Below, in pieces: positions 21,117 to 29,577 of a stretch of 40,230 nt of DNA. The position numbers and the translations under genes are program-made. Below the pieces are notes generated by a model. The model was not told the DNA's origin. It ran no database searches and was given only the letters and a program-made list of their open reading frames with translations. Each line of letters begins with the position of its first letter. Position 1 is the stretch's first letter. Source of the DNA: Prevotella sp. (GTDB taxonomy: Bacteria; Bacteroidota; Bacteroidia; Bacteroidales; Bacteroidaceae); assembly GCA_017458125.1 (NCBI GenBank), contig JAFTGB010000060.1, forward strand, positions 1 through 40,230. Reading direction: 5' to 3'.

Positions 21117-23426
21117 ATGCAAAAGAATCTGGTGATTGTCGAGTCACCCGCCAAGGCCAAAACCATCGAGAAGTTTCTGGGCCAGGACTTTAAGGTGATG
21201 TCGAGCTATGGTCACATCCGTGATTTGAAGAAAAAGGAAATGAGCATCAACACGACGACGCTCGAACCTGAATACGAAATTCCCGACGAGAAGCAGAAAC
21301 TCGTCAAGGAACTGCGCAGCAATGCCCAGAAAGCAGAAAAGGTGTGGTTGGCATCCGATGAAGACCGCGAGGGAGAAGCCATATCGTGGCATCTGTGTGA
21401 GGTGCTGGGACTGGACGAGGAGAAAACCAACCGAATCGTATTTCACGAGATAACAAAACCAGCCATTCTCAAAGCCATTGAGACACCGCGCCGACTGGAC
21501 ATGAACCTGGTGAACGCACAGCAGGCACGTCGCGTGCTGGACCGTCTGGTGGGTTTCAAGCTGTCGCCCGTGCTTTGGCGAAAGGTCAAGCCCGCACTGT
21601 CGGCCGGTCGTGTGCAGAGCGTTGCCGTACGACTCATCGTAGAGCGCGAACGCGAGATACAGGCTTTCAAGAGCGAACCCTACTACAGCGTGAGCGGCAC
21701 CTTCGCACTGACCAATGCCGACGGGTCACAGACTGAGGTCAAGGCGCTGCTCTCGCAGCGTCTGAAGACGCATGAGGAGGTAGAGCAGTTCTTAGAGAAG
21801 TGCAAGGAGGCCGCATTCACCGTTGAGTCGGTGACGAAGAAACCGATGAAGCGTGTCCCCGCTCCTCCTTTCACTACTTCCACACTGCAGCAGGAGGCCG
21901 CACGCAAGCTAGGCTTCACGGTGAGCCAGACCATGATGGTGGCTCAGCACCTGTACGAGCACGGACAGATTACCTATATGCGTACTGACTCCGTAAACCT
22001 CAGCAGTCTGTGCATAAACGCCAGCAAGGAGGAGATAACACGTCTCTATGGCGAACAGTACAGCAAGGTGCGCCAGTACCACACCAGCTCGAAGGGAGCA
22101 CAGGAGGCTCACGAGGCCATTCGTCCTACCTACATGGACCGTTCGGAGATAGAAGGCACCACACAGGAGAAGAAACTGTACGAACTGATATGGAAACGGA
22201 CCATAGCCAGCCAGATGGCTGACGCCGAAATGGAGAAGACGACAGTCAACATCAGCATCAGCGGTAGCGAGGAACAGTTTGTGGCCCAGGGTGAGATTGT
22301 CAAGTTCGACGGTTTCATCAAGGTCTACCGCGAGTCGGTGGACGACGAAGACGTGCAGGACGAGGAAGCTCGCCTGCTGCCCCCGATGAAGAAAGGCGAC
22401 GAACTGACACGTCGTGAGATACAGGCCACCGAGCGTTTCAGCCAAGGCCCGCTGCGCTACACCGAGGCTTCGCTGGTGCATAAGCTGGAGGAACTGGGCA
22501 TCGGACGTCCGTCAACCTACGCTCCCACCATCTCGACCATCCAACAGCGTGAGTACGTGCACAAAGGCGACCAGAAAGGCGAGGAGCGCAGCTATACCAT
22601 CGACACGCTGAAGGGCAAGGTGGTCTCGCAGAAGAAACGCAAGGAGATGGCGGGCTCCGACAAGGGCAAGCTGCTGCCTACCGACATCGGTATCGTGGTG
22701 AACGACTTCCTGATGAAGTATTTCCCCACCATCATGGACTACAACTTCACGGCCAAAGTGGAGCTGGACTTCGACAAAATAGCCGACGGCGAAGAGAAAT
22801 GGACGGACATGATGAAGGGGTTCTACAAGGAGTTTGAACCCGTCGTCGAAAAGACCATGAACGCCCGCCAAGAGCATAAGGCCGGCGAACGACTGCTGGG
22901 CAAAGACCCCCAGAGCGGCCGTCCGGTGTACGTCAAGATAGGACGCTTCGGCCCCGTGGTGCAGATAGGCACCGCCGAGGATGCCGAAAAGCCCCGCTTT
23001 GCCCAGCTGCCTGCCGACAAGAGCATGGAAGCCATGACGCTGGACGAAGCCCTGGAGCTGTTTAAACTGCCCCGAACGGTGGGCGAATACGAGGGTGCAC
23101 CCGTAGTCATCGGCGCCGGTCGCTTCGGTCCCTACGTGCTGCACGAGAAGAAGTACACGTCGCTGCCCAAGGGAGCCGACCCCATGGCCATCACACTGGA
23201 CGAGGCCATCGCGCTGATAGAGGAGAAGCGCAAGCAGGAGTCGCAGAAACACCTGAAGTCGTTTGACGCCGACGGACGGCTGCAAATCCTAAACGGACGC
23301 TACGGCCCCTACATCGTCTGCGACGGCCAGAACTACCGCATGCCCAAGGCTATGCATGCCCGTGCTGCCGAGCTGACGTACGACGAGTGCATGAAGATAG
23401 TGGAAAGTTCATCGAAGCGGAAATGA
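21117..23426 (+). CDS. topA: DNA topoisomerase I
   Basis: A 769-aa type IA topoisomerase that relaxes negative supercoils. The N-terminal Toprim domain has VIVESPAKAKTIEKFLG and the metal-binding SDEDREGEAISWHL. The active-site tyrosine is Y287 in GQITYMRTDS. LEELGIGRPSTYAPTISTI is the conserved domain-4 motif. After residue ~590 come Topo C-terminal repeats (GRFGPVVQIG, GRFGPYVLHEKKY, GRYGPYIVCDGQNY) in place of the zinc ribbons of E. coli TopA, as usual in Bacteroidetes. Its stop overlaps the aroK start (ATGA). Confidence 0.97.
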   Translation: MQKNLVIVESPAKAKTIEKFLGQDFKVMSSYGHIRDLKKKEMSINTTTLEPEYEIPDEKQKLVKELRSNAQKAEKVWLASDEDREGEAISWHLCEVLGLDEEKTNRIVFHEITKPAILKAIETPRRLDMNLVNAQQARRVLDRLVGFKLSPVLWRKVKPALSAGRVQSVAVRLIVEREREIQAFKSEPYYSVSGTFALTNADGSQTEVKALLSQRLKTHEEVEQFLEKCKEAAFTVESVTKKPMKRVPAPPFTTSTLQQEAARKLGFTVSQTMMVAQHLYEHGQITYMRTDSVNLSSLCINASKEEITRLYGEQYSKVRQYHTSSKGAQEAHEAIRPTYMDRSEIEGTTQEKKLYELIWKRTIASQMADAEMEKTTVNISISGSEEQFVAQGEIVKFDGFIKVYRESVDDEDVQDEEARLLPPMKKGDELTRREIQATERFSQGPLRYTEASLVHKLEELGIGRPSTYAPTISTIQQREYVHKGDQKGEERSYTIDTLKGKVVSQKKRKEMAGSDKGKLLPTDIGIVVNDFLMKYFPTIMDYNFTAKVELDFDKIADGEEKWTDMMKGFYKEFEPVVEKTMNARQEHKAGERLLGKDPQSGRPVYVKIGRFGPVVQIGTAEDAEKPRFAQLPADKSMEAMTLDEALELFKLPRTVGEYEGAPVVIGAGRFGPYVLHEKKYTSLPKGADPMAITLDEAIALIEEKRKQESQKHLKSFDADGRLQILNGRYGPYIVCDGQNYRMPKAMHARAAELTYDECMKIVESSSKRK

Positions 23427-23950
23427 AGCGCGTCATCCTCATAGGCTACATGGGGTCGGGAAAGACCACCGTAGGCAAAGCCCTGTCGAAGGAGACGGGC
23501 ATGATGTTCTACGACCTGGACTGGTACATAGAAAGCCGCATGCGCAAAAGCGTATCGGCTATCTTTGCAGAGAAAGGCGAGGAGGCCTTTCGCCAAATGG
23601 AATACAACATGCTGCACGAAGTGGCGGAGTTTGAAGACGTCATCATTAGCTGCGGAGGGGGCACGCCTTGCTTCTTCGACAACATAGACTATCTGAACCG
23701 ACAGGGCGAAGTGGTGTACCTGAAGGCGACACCCGAGGTGCTCTACCGCCACTTGCTGATGGCCAAGGTGGAGCGTCCGCTGCTCAAGGACAAGACGCCG
23801 GAGGAGCTGATAGCCTACATCACACAGCACCTGAAGGAGCGTGAACCCTACTACTGCAAAGCCCGCCACACGCTGGATGTAACCCTGTTAGACAACTACG
23901 ACAAAATAAAAGTCTCCGTGGACAAACTGCGGCGGATGCTTAACCTCTAA
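23423..23950 (+). CDS. aroK: Shikimate kinase
   Basis: A 175-aa ATP-dependent kinase that phosphorylates shikimate at O3 in the aromatic amino-acid pathway. The P-loop GYMGSGKTTVGK is at residues 8-19. DLDWYIE is the shikimate/Mg-binding DxD, FRQMEYNML carries a substrate-binding arginine, CGGGTP is the Walker B-like motif, and RPLLK is in the lid. The ATG at 23423 overlaps the topA stop by 4 nt; the frame opens 12 codons earlier but would run deeper into topA. Translational coupling with topA is likely. Confidence 0.95.
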   Translation: MKRVILIGYMGSGKTTVGKALSKETGMMFYDLDWYIESRMRKSVSAIFAEKGEEAFRQMEYNMLHEVAEFEDVIISCGGGTPCFFDNIDYLNRQGEVVYLKATPEVLYRHLLMAKVERPLLKDKTPEELIAYITQHLKEREPYYCKARHTLDVTLLDNYDKIKVSVDKLRRMLNL

Positions 23951-23967
23951 ACACTGAGACAATACTT

Positions 23968-24000
23968 CCATAAACACTCAACTCTAAACGCTCAACTATG
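23968..24000. repeat. 7-nt repeat ending in the speA start codon
   Basis: AACACTC, AACTCTA, AACGCTC and AACTATG follow one another, and the last unit contains the ATG of speA (23998). The unit is the reverse complement type of the TTGAGTG arrays in the glycosidase genes. Confidence 0.75.
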
Positions 24001-25890
24001 AAGAAATGGACGATTGAGGACTCCCGCGAGCTCTACAACATCAACGGCTGGGGAACCAGCTACTTCGGCATTAACGACAAAGGCAACGTCTACGTGACAC
24101 CCTGCAAGGACGGCACGCAGATAGACCTGCGTGAAGTGATGGACGAGCTGTCGCTGCGCGACGTACAGTCGCCTGTGCTGCTGCGTTTCCCCGACATTCT
24201 GGACAACCGCATCGAAAAGACATGGAGCTGTTTCAAGAAAGCAGCCAAAGAGTACGACTACAAAGGCGACAACTACGTGGTGTACCCCATCAAGGTAAAC
24301 CAGATGCAACCTGTGGTGGAGGAGATTATATCGCACGGCCGCAAGTTCAACCTGGGCGTAGAGGCAGGCTCGAAACCGGAACTGCATGCCGTCATTGCCG
24401 TGCAGTGCCAAAGCGACAGCATCATCATCTGCAATGGATACAAGGACCAGTCGTACATTGAACTGGCACTGCTGGCTCAGAAGATGGGCAAGAAGATATT
24501 CATCGTAGTCGAGAAACCCAACGAGCTGGAGCTGATAGCCCGCGAGGCCAAGAAGCTGGGCGTCAAGCCTAACATCGGCATCCGCATCAAACTGGCCAGC
24601 AGCGGAAGCGGCAAGTGGGAGGAGAGTGGCGGCGACGCATCGAAGTTCGGGCTGACCAGTGCTGAACTGTTAGAGGCACTGGAACTGCTGGACCGCAAGG
24701 ACATGCGCGACTGCCTGCGACTCATACACTTCCACATTGGAAGTCAGATAACCAAGATACGCCGCATACAGACCGCACTGCGCGAGGCTTCACAGTTCTA
24801 CATACAGTTGCATAAAATGGGCTACAACGTAGACTTCGTGGACTGCGGCGGCGGCTTGGGTGTGGACTACGACGGCACGCGTTCGCCCAGCTCGGAGAGC
24901 TCGGTGAACTACAGCATCCAGGAGTATGTCAACGACTGCATCTACACTTTCGTCGACGCTGCCAACAAGAACGGCATCCCCCACCCTAACATCATCACGG
25001 AGAGCGGACGCTCGCTGGCTGCCCACCACTCAGTGTTAGTCATCGACGTGCTGGAAACAGCCTCGCTGCCCGAGATGCCGGAGGAGTTCGAGCCGGACGA
25101 GAACTCGCACCAGCTGGTGAAAGACCTGTACGAGATATGGGATAACCTGTCGCCGCGTAACGTGCTGGAGGACTGGCACGACGCAGAACAAATCCGCGAG
25201 GAAGTGCTGGACCTCTTTACTCACGGCATCGTGGACCTCAAGACGCGCGCCGAAGTGGAGGCGATGTACTGGAGTGTCTGCCACGAGATTCACGCCCTGG
25301 CAAAAAACCTCAAGCACATCCCTGAGGAACTGATGAACATTGACAAGCTACTGGCCGACAAATACTTCTGCAACTTCTCGCTGTTCCAGTCGCTGCCTGA
25401 CTCATGGGCCATCGACCAGCTGTTCCCCATCATGCCTATCCAACGGCTCAGCGAACGACCCACACGCAACGCTACATTGCAGGACATCACGTGCGACTCA
25501 GACGGCAAGATAGCCTCGTTCGTCACCAACCGCAACAACTCGCACGCTCTGCCTGTGCACCCGCTGCGCAAGAACGAGTCATACTACTTGGGCGTGTTTC
25601 TGGTGGGAGCCTATCAGGAGATACTCGGCGACATGCACAACCTGTTTGGCGACACTACTGCCGTACACATCTCGGTGAAGGACAACCAGTACCATATTGA
25701 CCAGATCATTGACGGTGAAACGGTGGCCGAGGTGCTCGACTACGTGCAGTACGACCCCAAGAAACTGGTGCGCCAGCTGGAGGTTTGGGTCACCAAGAGC
25801 GTCAAGCAGGGTAAGATTACGCTGGACGAAGGCAAGGAGTTCCTTTCCAACTACCGCTCCGGACTCTATGGCTACACGTACTTAGAGTAG
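23998..25890 (+). CDS. speA: Biosynthetic arginine decarboxylase
   Basis: A 630-aa PLP enzyme of the alanine-racemase-fold group (fold III) that makes agmatine from arginine for polyamine synthesis. The PLP lysine is K99 in YPIKVNQMQPVVE. The phosphate-binding region is HFHIGSQ and VDCGGGLGVDYDGT, with ITESGRSLAAHHSVL after it. The length equals the usual 630-660 aa. It follows aroK by 47 bp and precedes argB by 23 bp, placing arginine use next to arginine synthesis. Confidence 0.96.
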   Translation: MKKWTIEDSRELYNINGWGTSYFGINDKGNVYVTPCKDGTQIDLREVMDELSLRDVQSPVLLRFPDILDNRIEKTWSCFKKAAKEYDYKGDNYVVYPIKVNQMQPVVEEIISHGRKFNLGVEAGSKPELHAVIAVQCQSDSIIICNGYKDQSYIELALLAQKMGKKIFIVVEKPNELELIAREAKKLGVKPNIGIRIKLASSGSGKWEESGGDASKFGLTSAELLEALELLDRKDMRDCLRLIHFHIGSQITKIRRIQTALREASQFYIQLHKMGYNVDFVDCGGGLGVDYDGTRSPSSESSVNYSIQEYVNDCIYTFVDAANKNGIPHPNIITESGRSLAAHHSVLVIDVLETASLPEMPEEFEPDENSHQLVKDLYEIWDNLSPRNVLEDWHDAEQIREEVLDLFTHGIVDLKTRAEVEAMYWSVCHEIHALAKNLKHIPEELMNIDKLLADKYFCNFSLFQSLPDSWAIDQLFPIMPIQRLSERPTRNATLQDITCDSDGKIASFVTNRNNSHALPVHPLRKNESYYLGVFLVGAYQEILGDMHNLFGDTTAVHISVKDNQYHIDQIIDGETVAEVLDYVQYDPKKLVRQLEVWVTKSVKQGKITLDEGKEFLSNYRSGLYGYTYLE

Positions 25891-25913
25891 GACGGCTGGA
25901 CATTACTGTACGT

Positions 25914-26687
25914 ATGAAAGAGAAAATAACGATAGTCAAAGTAGGAGGTGCTGTGGTTGAAGACGACATGCAGCTCGAACAGTTGTTGCGCGACTTCTCA
26001 GCCATTGAGGGGCGTAAGGTGCTGGTGCACGGCGGCGGCAGGAAAGCCACGAAAATGGCCGAGCGACTCGGCATCGAGACACAGATGGTGAACGGACGCC
26101 GCATCACGGACACGGCGATGCAGGAAGTGGTGACAATGGTGTATGGCGGACTCGTCAACAAAAACCTGGTGGCACGGCTGCAAGGGCACGGAGTGAACGC
26201 GCTGGGACTGACGGGAGCTGACGGAGACGTCATCAGGTCGCACAAGCGTCCGCTGAAAGACGGCGTAGACTACGGCTGGGTAGGCGACGTGGACCGTGCT
26301 GACGGAACGATGCTTAGCAGGCTGATAGAGTCGGGCATCACCCCCGTGATGGCTCCGCTGACACACGACGGAAAGGGGAACATACTGAATACCAATGCGG
26401 ACACCATAGCATCGGAGACTGCAAAGGCCTTGGCTGAGCTATACGACGTGACGCTCATCTTCTCGTTTGAGAAGAAAGGCGTGCTGAGCAATCCTGATGA
26501 CGAAGACTCGGTGATACCCGTCATTACGCGTACATTATATAATAAGTATAAGGCCGACGGCACCATCAGCGGCGGAATGTTGCCGAAGCTGGAGAATGCA
26601 TTGAATGCCGTAGAAGCTGGAGTCTCGCAGGTCATCATCACACTGGCCACAGCCATTGACGGCAAACACGGTACGGTAATCAAATAA
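25914..26687 (+). CDS. argB: Acetylglutamate kinase
   Basis: A 257-aa amino-acid kinase that phosphorylates N-acetylglutamate, the second step of arginine synthesis. KVGGAVVEDD is the ATP-binding start, VHGGGRKATKMAERLG the substrate loop, NGRRITD the acetylglutamate contact, and ILNTNADTIASETAKAL the C-terminal nucleotide region. The N-terminal helix of the arginine-inhibited form is absent, so feedback inhibition by arginine is less likely (inference). Confidence 0.95.
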   Translation: MKEKITIVKVGGAVVEDDMQLEQLLRDFSAIEGRKVLVHGGGRKATKMAERLGIETQMVNGRRITDTAMQEVVTMVYGGLVNKNLVARLQGHGVNALGLTGADGDVIRSHKRPLKDGVDYGWVGDVDRADGTMLSRLIESGITPVMAPLTHDGKGNILNTNADTIASETAKALAELYDVTLIFSFEKKGVLSNPDDEDSVIPVITRTLYNKYKADGTISGGMLPKLENALNAVEAGVSQVIITLATAIDGKHGTVIK

Positions 26688-26704
26688 AAAAATGAGACCG
26701 ATGC

Positions 26705-26732
26705 TGTAACTTTCCGCGTTCTGAATCGTCTT
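26705..26732 (+). promoter_or_regulatory. ECF-type promoter (TGTAAC-N16-CGTCTT)
   Basis: TGTAAC (26705-26710), 16 nt, then CGTCTT (26727-26732), 14 nt before the GTG of the sigma gene. The second ECF sigma gene of the window has the same layout (32678-32705). The GTAAC/CGTC type is typical of ECF autoregulation. Confidence 0.65.
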
Positions 26733-26746
26733 TAAAGTGTAGAGAG

Positions 26747-27262
26747 GTGAAAAAGACCAGTTTCCAAGCCGACGTGCTGCCGCTGAAGGATGAACTCTTT
26801 AGGCTGGCGATGCGTATCACCCTCAACCGAGCTGAGGCAGAGGATGTGGTGCAGGAAACAATGCTCAAGGTGTGGAGCAGGCGCGACCAGTGGGAGCGCA
26901 TAGACTCAATGGAAGCCTTCTGCCTCACCATCTGCCGAAATCTGGCCCTCGACAAGGTGAAACAGGCTGATAACCAGTCGGCAAGCTTAGAAGGAACGAC
27001 GGAAGCGACAGACAACAGTTACACGTCGAACCCAGAGGAACAGACAGTACAGAAAGACCGTGTAGAGCTGGTCAGACGACTCATAGACCGGTTGCCGGAA
27101 AAGCAGCGTAGCGTCATGCAACTGCGCGACATTGAAGGCAAGAGCTACCGCGACATAGCCACAGTGATGGGCATCAGCGAGGAGCAGGTCAAAGTAAACA
27201 TTTTCAGGGCCCGACAGGCCGTAAAAAAAGCATTCATTAAGAACGAACAATATGGACTATAG
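26747..27262 (+). CDS. ECF RNA polymerase sigma factor
   Basis: A 171-aa sigma-70-family factor. Region 2 is DELFRLAMRITLNRAEAEDV followed by VQETMLKVW. The linker ends near residue 100, and region 4 is LPEKQRSVMQLRDIEGKSYR with the helix-turn-helix IATVMGISEEQVKVNIFRAR. The start is GTG at 26747, placed by the ECF-type promoter just upstream. The last 11 nt overlap the anti-sigma gene, indicating coupled translation. The regulon is unknown; the nearest candidates are its own operon and genes with the same promoter pattern. Confidence 0.92.
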   Translation: MKKTSFQADVLPLKDELFRLAMRITLNRAEAEDVVQETMLKVWSRRDQWERIDSMEAFCLTICRNLALDKVKQADNQSASLEGTTEATDNSYTSNPEEQTVQKDRVELVRRLIDRLPEKQRSVMQLRDIEGKSYRDIATVMGISEEQVKVNIFRARQAVKKAFIKNEQYGL

Positions 27263-27743
27263 GTACATCGAGCAACTGCTGCAACGCTACTTCAATGCGG
27301 AAACCTCCTTAGAGGAGGAAAGCATTCTGCGCACCTTTTTCAGCCAGAAAGAAATTCCGGCTGAGATGCAGCAGTGGCGTGCGCTCTTCGTAGCCGAAGA
27401 GAAAGAGACGCTGGACGATGACTTCGATGCACGCATACTGGCTATGATAGAGGCTGAACAGCAGGAGAATGCTGAGAGACAGCCCGTCAAAGCACGCCGG
27501 GTGACGCTCACCCAGCAGCTGAAACCACTGTTCAAGGCCGCCGCCGTCGTGGCCATCATCCTGACGCTGGGCGGAGCATTACAGGCTCCGTGGGACAGCA
27601 CTTGGACTCAACCGAGCGACTACGCCCACAGCCAGCAGGTGGCAGACACCGTGGCTGCCGTACAGCCCATACAAGCTGAAAACATGGGTGACAGGACTAC
27701 AGACAGTACGCAGGTGCTGATGCAAAGTCTGCCGAAAGACTAA
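27252..27743 (+). CDS. Probable anti-sigma factor, single-span
   Basis: A 163-aa protein. A cytoplasmic N-terminal helical part (YIEQLLQRYFNAETSLEEES) resembles the sigma-binding portion of Bacteroidetes anti-sigma proteins. One membrane span follows (residues ~92-108, AAAVVAIILTLGGALQA) and a short periplasmic tail without a FecR-type domain. It overlaps the sigma gene. The role follows from position and topology; the signal it senses is not evident. Confidence 0.65.
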   Translation: MDYRYIEQLLQRYFNAETSLEEESILRTFFSQKEIPAEMQQWRALFVAEEKETLDDDFDARILAMIEAEQQENAERQPVKARRVTLTQQLKPLFKAAAVVAIILTLGGALQAPWDSTWTQPSDYAHSQQVADTVAAVQPIQAENMGDRTTDSTQVLMQSLPKD

Positions 27744-27857
27744 AAGAATGTTTATTTCTATGCTTTCTCTATAACATCATGTTTATTTAACACACAAGTA
27801 AATGAAACTGTGAAGTTTCAAGATTCTCTCAAATTTTTCATAACATACTAACGAAGA

Positions 27858-27892
27858 GCGAGCCACCGCCTGATGAGTCAGGGGTGGCTCGC
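27858..27892. terminator. Strong bidirectional terminator hairpin
   Basis: GCGAGCCACC (27858-27867) pairs exactly with GGTGGCTCGC (27883-27892). Inside it CCTGA pairs with TCAGG around TGAG, leaving one bulged G. It lies between the convergent anti-sigma and CPBP genes. Confidence 0.85.
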
Positions 27893-27913
27893 CACATAAT
27901 GACAGGCTCTTTG

Positions 27914-28687
27914 CTATGCTTCAGAAGCGGGACGCATTCGGAGATACAACTGGTAAAGGGCAGGCAGCAGAATGACCAGCGAGAAACCGACAGCTAACAG
28001 CACATGCTGCTGAGAACCGCCCAAAATGTCAGACAGCTTGATGTCGGAACCTGGGTACAGGTTGTATAGAACGTAGGCTATACTGTTGTTGGCCCAGTGG
28101 TAGGCCACACCAGGCAGGATGGACCCCGTGCGGCAGTACATCCAGCCTAAAAGCAGGCCGATGACGAAGGCATGCGGCATCTGGGCAGGGTTCATGTGGA
28201 TAAGGGCAAAGAAGAAAGCAGAGAAGGCTATGGCTCCCCACGATGACAGTTTGGAACTGCTGAGCAAACTGCGCAGGATGGCACCGCGGAAGACAATCTC
28301 CTCGCTAAACGGTGCAAGAAGACCAATGGCCAGATAGCCCCAGCGGTTGCGCAGAATGAAATCAAATTCGTTCTCCATCAGGTTGGGCAGTTCAGGCATC
28401 TGTTCCTGAAGCCACATGGAGGGAATGATGGCTCCCATGGCGGCTATGACACACCACGCAAGCACCGCCCAAGGACGTGTGCGCAGCCAGTTGGGGGAGA
28501 CCAGTGCCCAGCGCATGAGGATGAACAGGGCAATGACGACCACGCTAATGACTGAGGTGGCGACGATGAGTTGGGTTGCTGACATGTCTTGTGAACTGGT
28601 GAAAAGTTTCCATACCAAGTTCATGACTGCACCTCCGGCAAGTTGTATGCCGATAAAGATAAGGAGATAGCTGATGGATTTCTTCAT
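27914..28687 (-). CDS. CPBP-family intramembrane glutamic protease
   Basis: A 257-aa multi-span membrane protein. The CPBP (Rce1/Abi) motifs are present in order: EEIVFRGAILRSLL with E129, E130 and R134; FFFALIHMN with H164; and VAYHWANNS with H197. In bacteria these proteases act in peptide processing, immunity or signalling; the substrate is not predictable. Its ATG overlaps the ribF stop (28684-28687), so the two are co-translated. Confidence 0.9.
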   Translation of the reverse strand: MKKSISYLLIFIGIQLAGGAVMNLVWKLFTSSQDMSATQLIVATSVISVVVIALFILMRWALVSPNWLRTRPWAVLAWCVIAAMGAIIPSMWLQEQMPELPNLMENEFDFILRNRWGYLAIGLLAPFSEEIVFRGAILRSLLSSSKLSSWGAIAFSAFFFALIHMNPAQMPHAFVIGLLLGWMYCRTGSILPGVAYHWANNSIAYVLYNLYPGSDIKLSDILGGSQQHVLLAVGFSLVILLPALYQLYLRMRPASEA

Positions 28688-29577
28688 AGTTGTTGTTCTG
28701 CTTTGATAGCGTCATTCTTTAGTTGTGTGATTAATGCCTCGGGGGTGGCAAAGTGTTGTTCAGCGCGCAAACGCTGTTGGAAACTGACGGTGAGCACTTG
28801 GTCATAGAGGTCGGCATGGTAGTGTAGCAGGTGGACCTCAAGCGTACGGTCGTGCTGACCGAAGGTGGGACGGGTGCCAATGTTCATAATACCTTTCTGG
28901 ATGGATGAAAGGGCTCCTGTGGCAGGATGGGCTGACGACACCGTGACTGCATAGACACCATTGGCGGGAATAAGCTGAAGGGGGGCTTCAGGGGCAATAT
29001 TGGCCGTGGGGAAACCAAGGCGGGTGCCGATGTGCTCACCATGAACCACTCGACCGGTGATGGAATACGAACGGCCAAGGTTATTATTGGCTTCGGCAAT
29101 GCGGCCGTCTAACAGCTGCTGGCGAACCGCACTGGAACTGACGGTGCCCTCGGCGGGGAGAGGCAGCACGGCAATGCCCAACTGTCGGCCATAGCGCACG
29201 TAGTCGTCAAAGCCCTCTTCACGATTGTGACCGAATCGGTTGTCATAGCCAGTGAGCAGAACTTGGACACGAAGACGCTGTTGCAGCACCTGTTCCATGA
29301 ACTGGCGGGCACTGAGGGCCTTGAGATCAGGCGTAAAAGGCAGCACCTCTACATGCTGGACACCGCACTGACGGATGAGTCGCAACTTCTCGTCAAGCGG
29401 GGTGAGCACCGGCTCCTGGCGAGGCGAGTGGTCAAAGGTGATGCAGAGTGGCAGCAAACCACGCTGAAGGGCCTCACCGGTAAGTCGGCGCAGCACAAAC
29501 TGGTGTCCTAAATGCACACCGTCGAACATCCCTATTGTGGCTACATATCCTCGCATGTCAGCTACTTCATCTTTCAT
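28684..29577 (-). CDS. ribF: Bifunctional riboflavin kinase / FAD synthetase
   Basis: A 297-aa enzyme that makes FMN and then FAD. The N-terminal adenylyltransferase domain has TIGMFDGVHLGHQFVL, the nucleotidyl-transferase HxGH motif, and YDNRFGHNREEGFD. GTVSSSAVRQQLLDG precedes the kinase domain, which shows GEHIGTRLGFPTANI, NGVYAV and NIGTRPTFG. I use ATG at 29577, which overlaps the end of the ATPase gene by 11 nt; ATG at 29556 is the alternative. Confidence 0.95.
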   Translation of the reverse strand: MKDEVADMRGYVATIGMFDGVHLGHQFVLRRLTGEALQRGLLPLCITFDHSPRQEPVLTPLDEKLRLIRQCGVQHVEVLPFTPDLKALSARQFMEQVLQQRLRVQVLLTGYDNRFGHNREEGFDDYVRYGRQLGIAVLPLPAEGTVSSSAVRQQLLDGRIAEANNNLGRSYSITGRVVHGEHIGTRLGFPTANIAPEAPLQLIPANGVYAVTVSSAHPATGALSSIQKGIMNIGTRPTFGQHDRTLEVHLLHYHADLYDQVLTVSFQQRLRAEQHFATPEALITQLKNDAIKAEQQL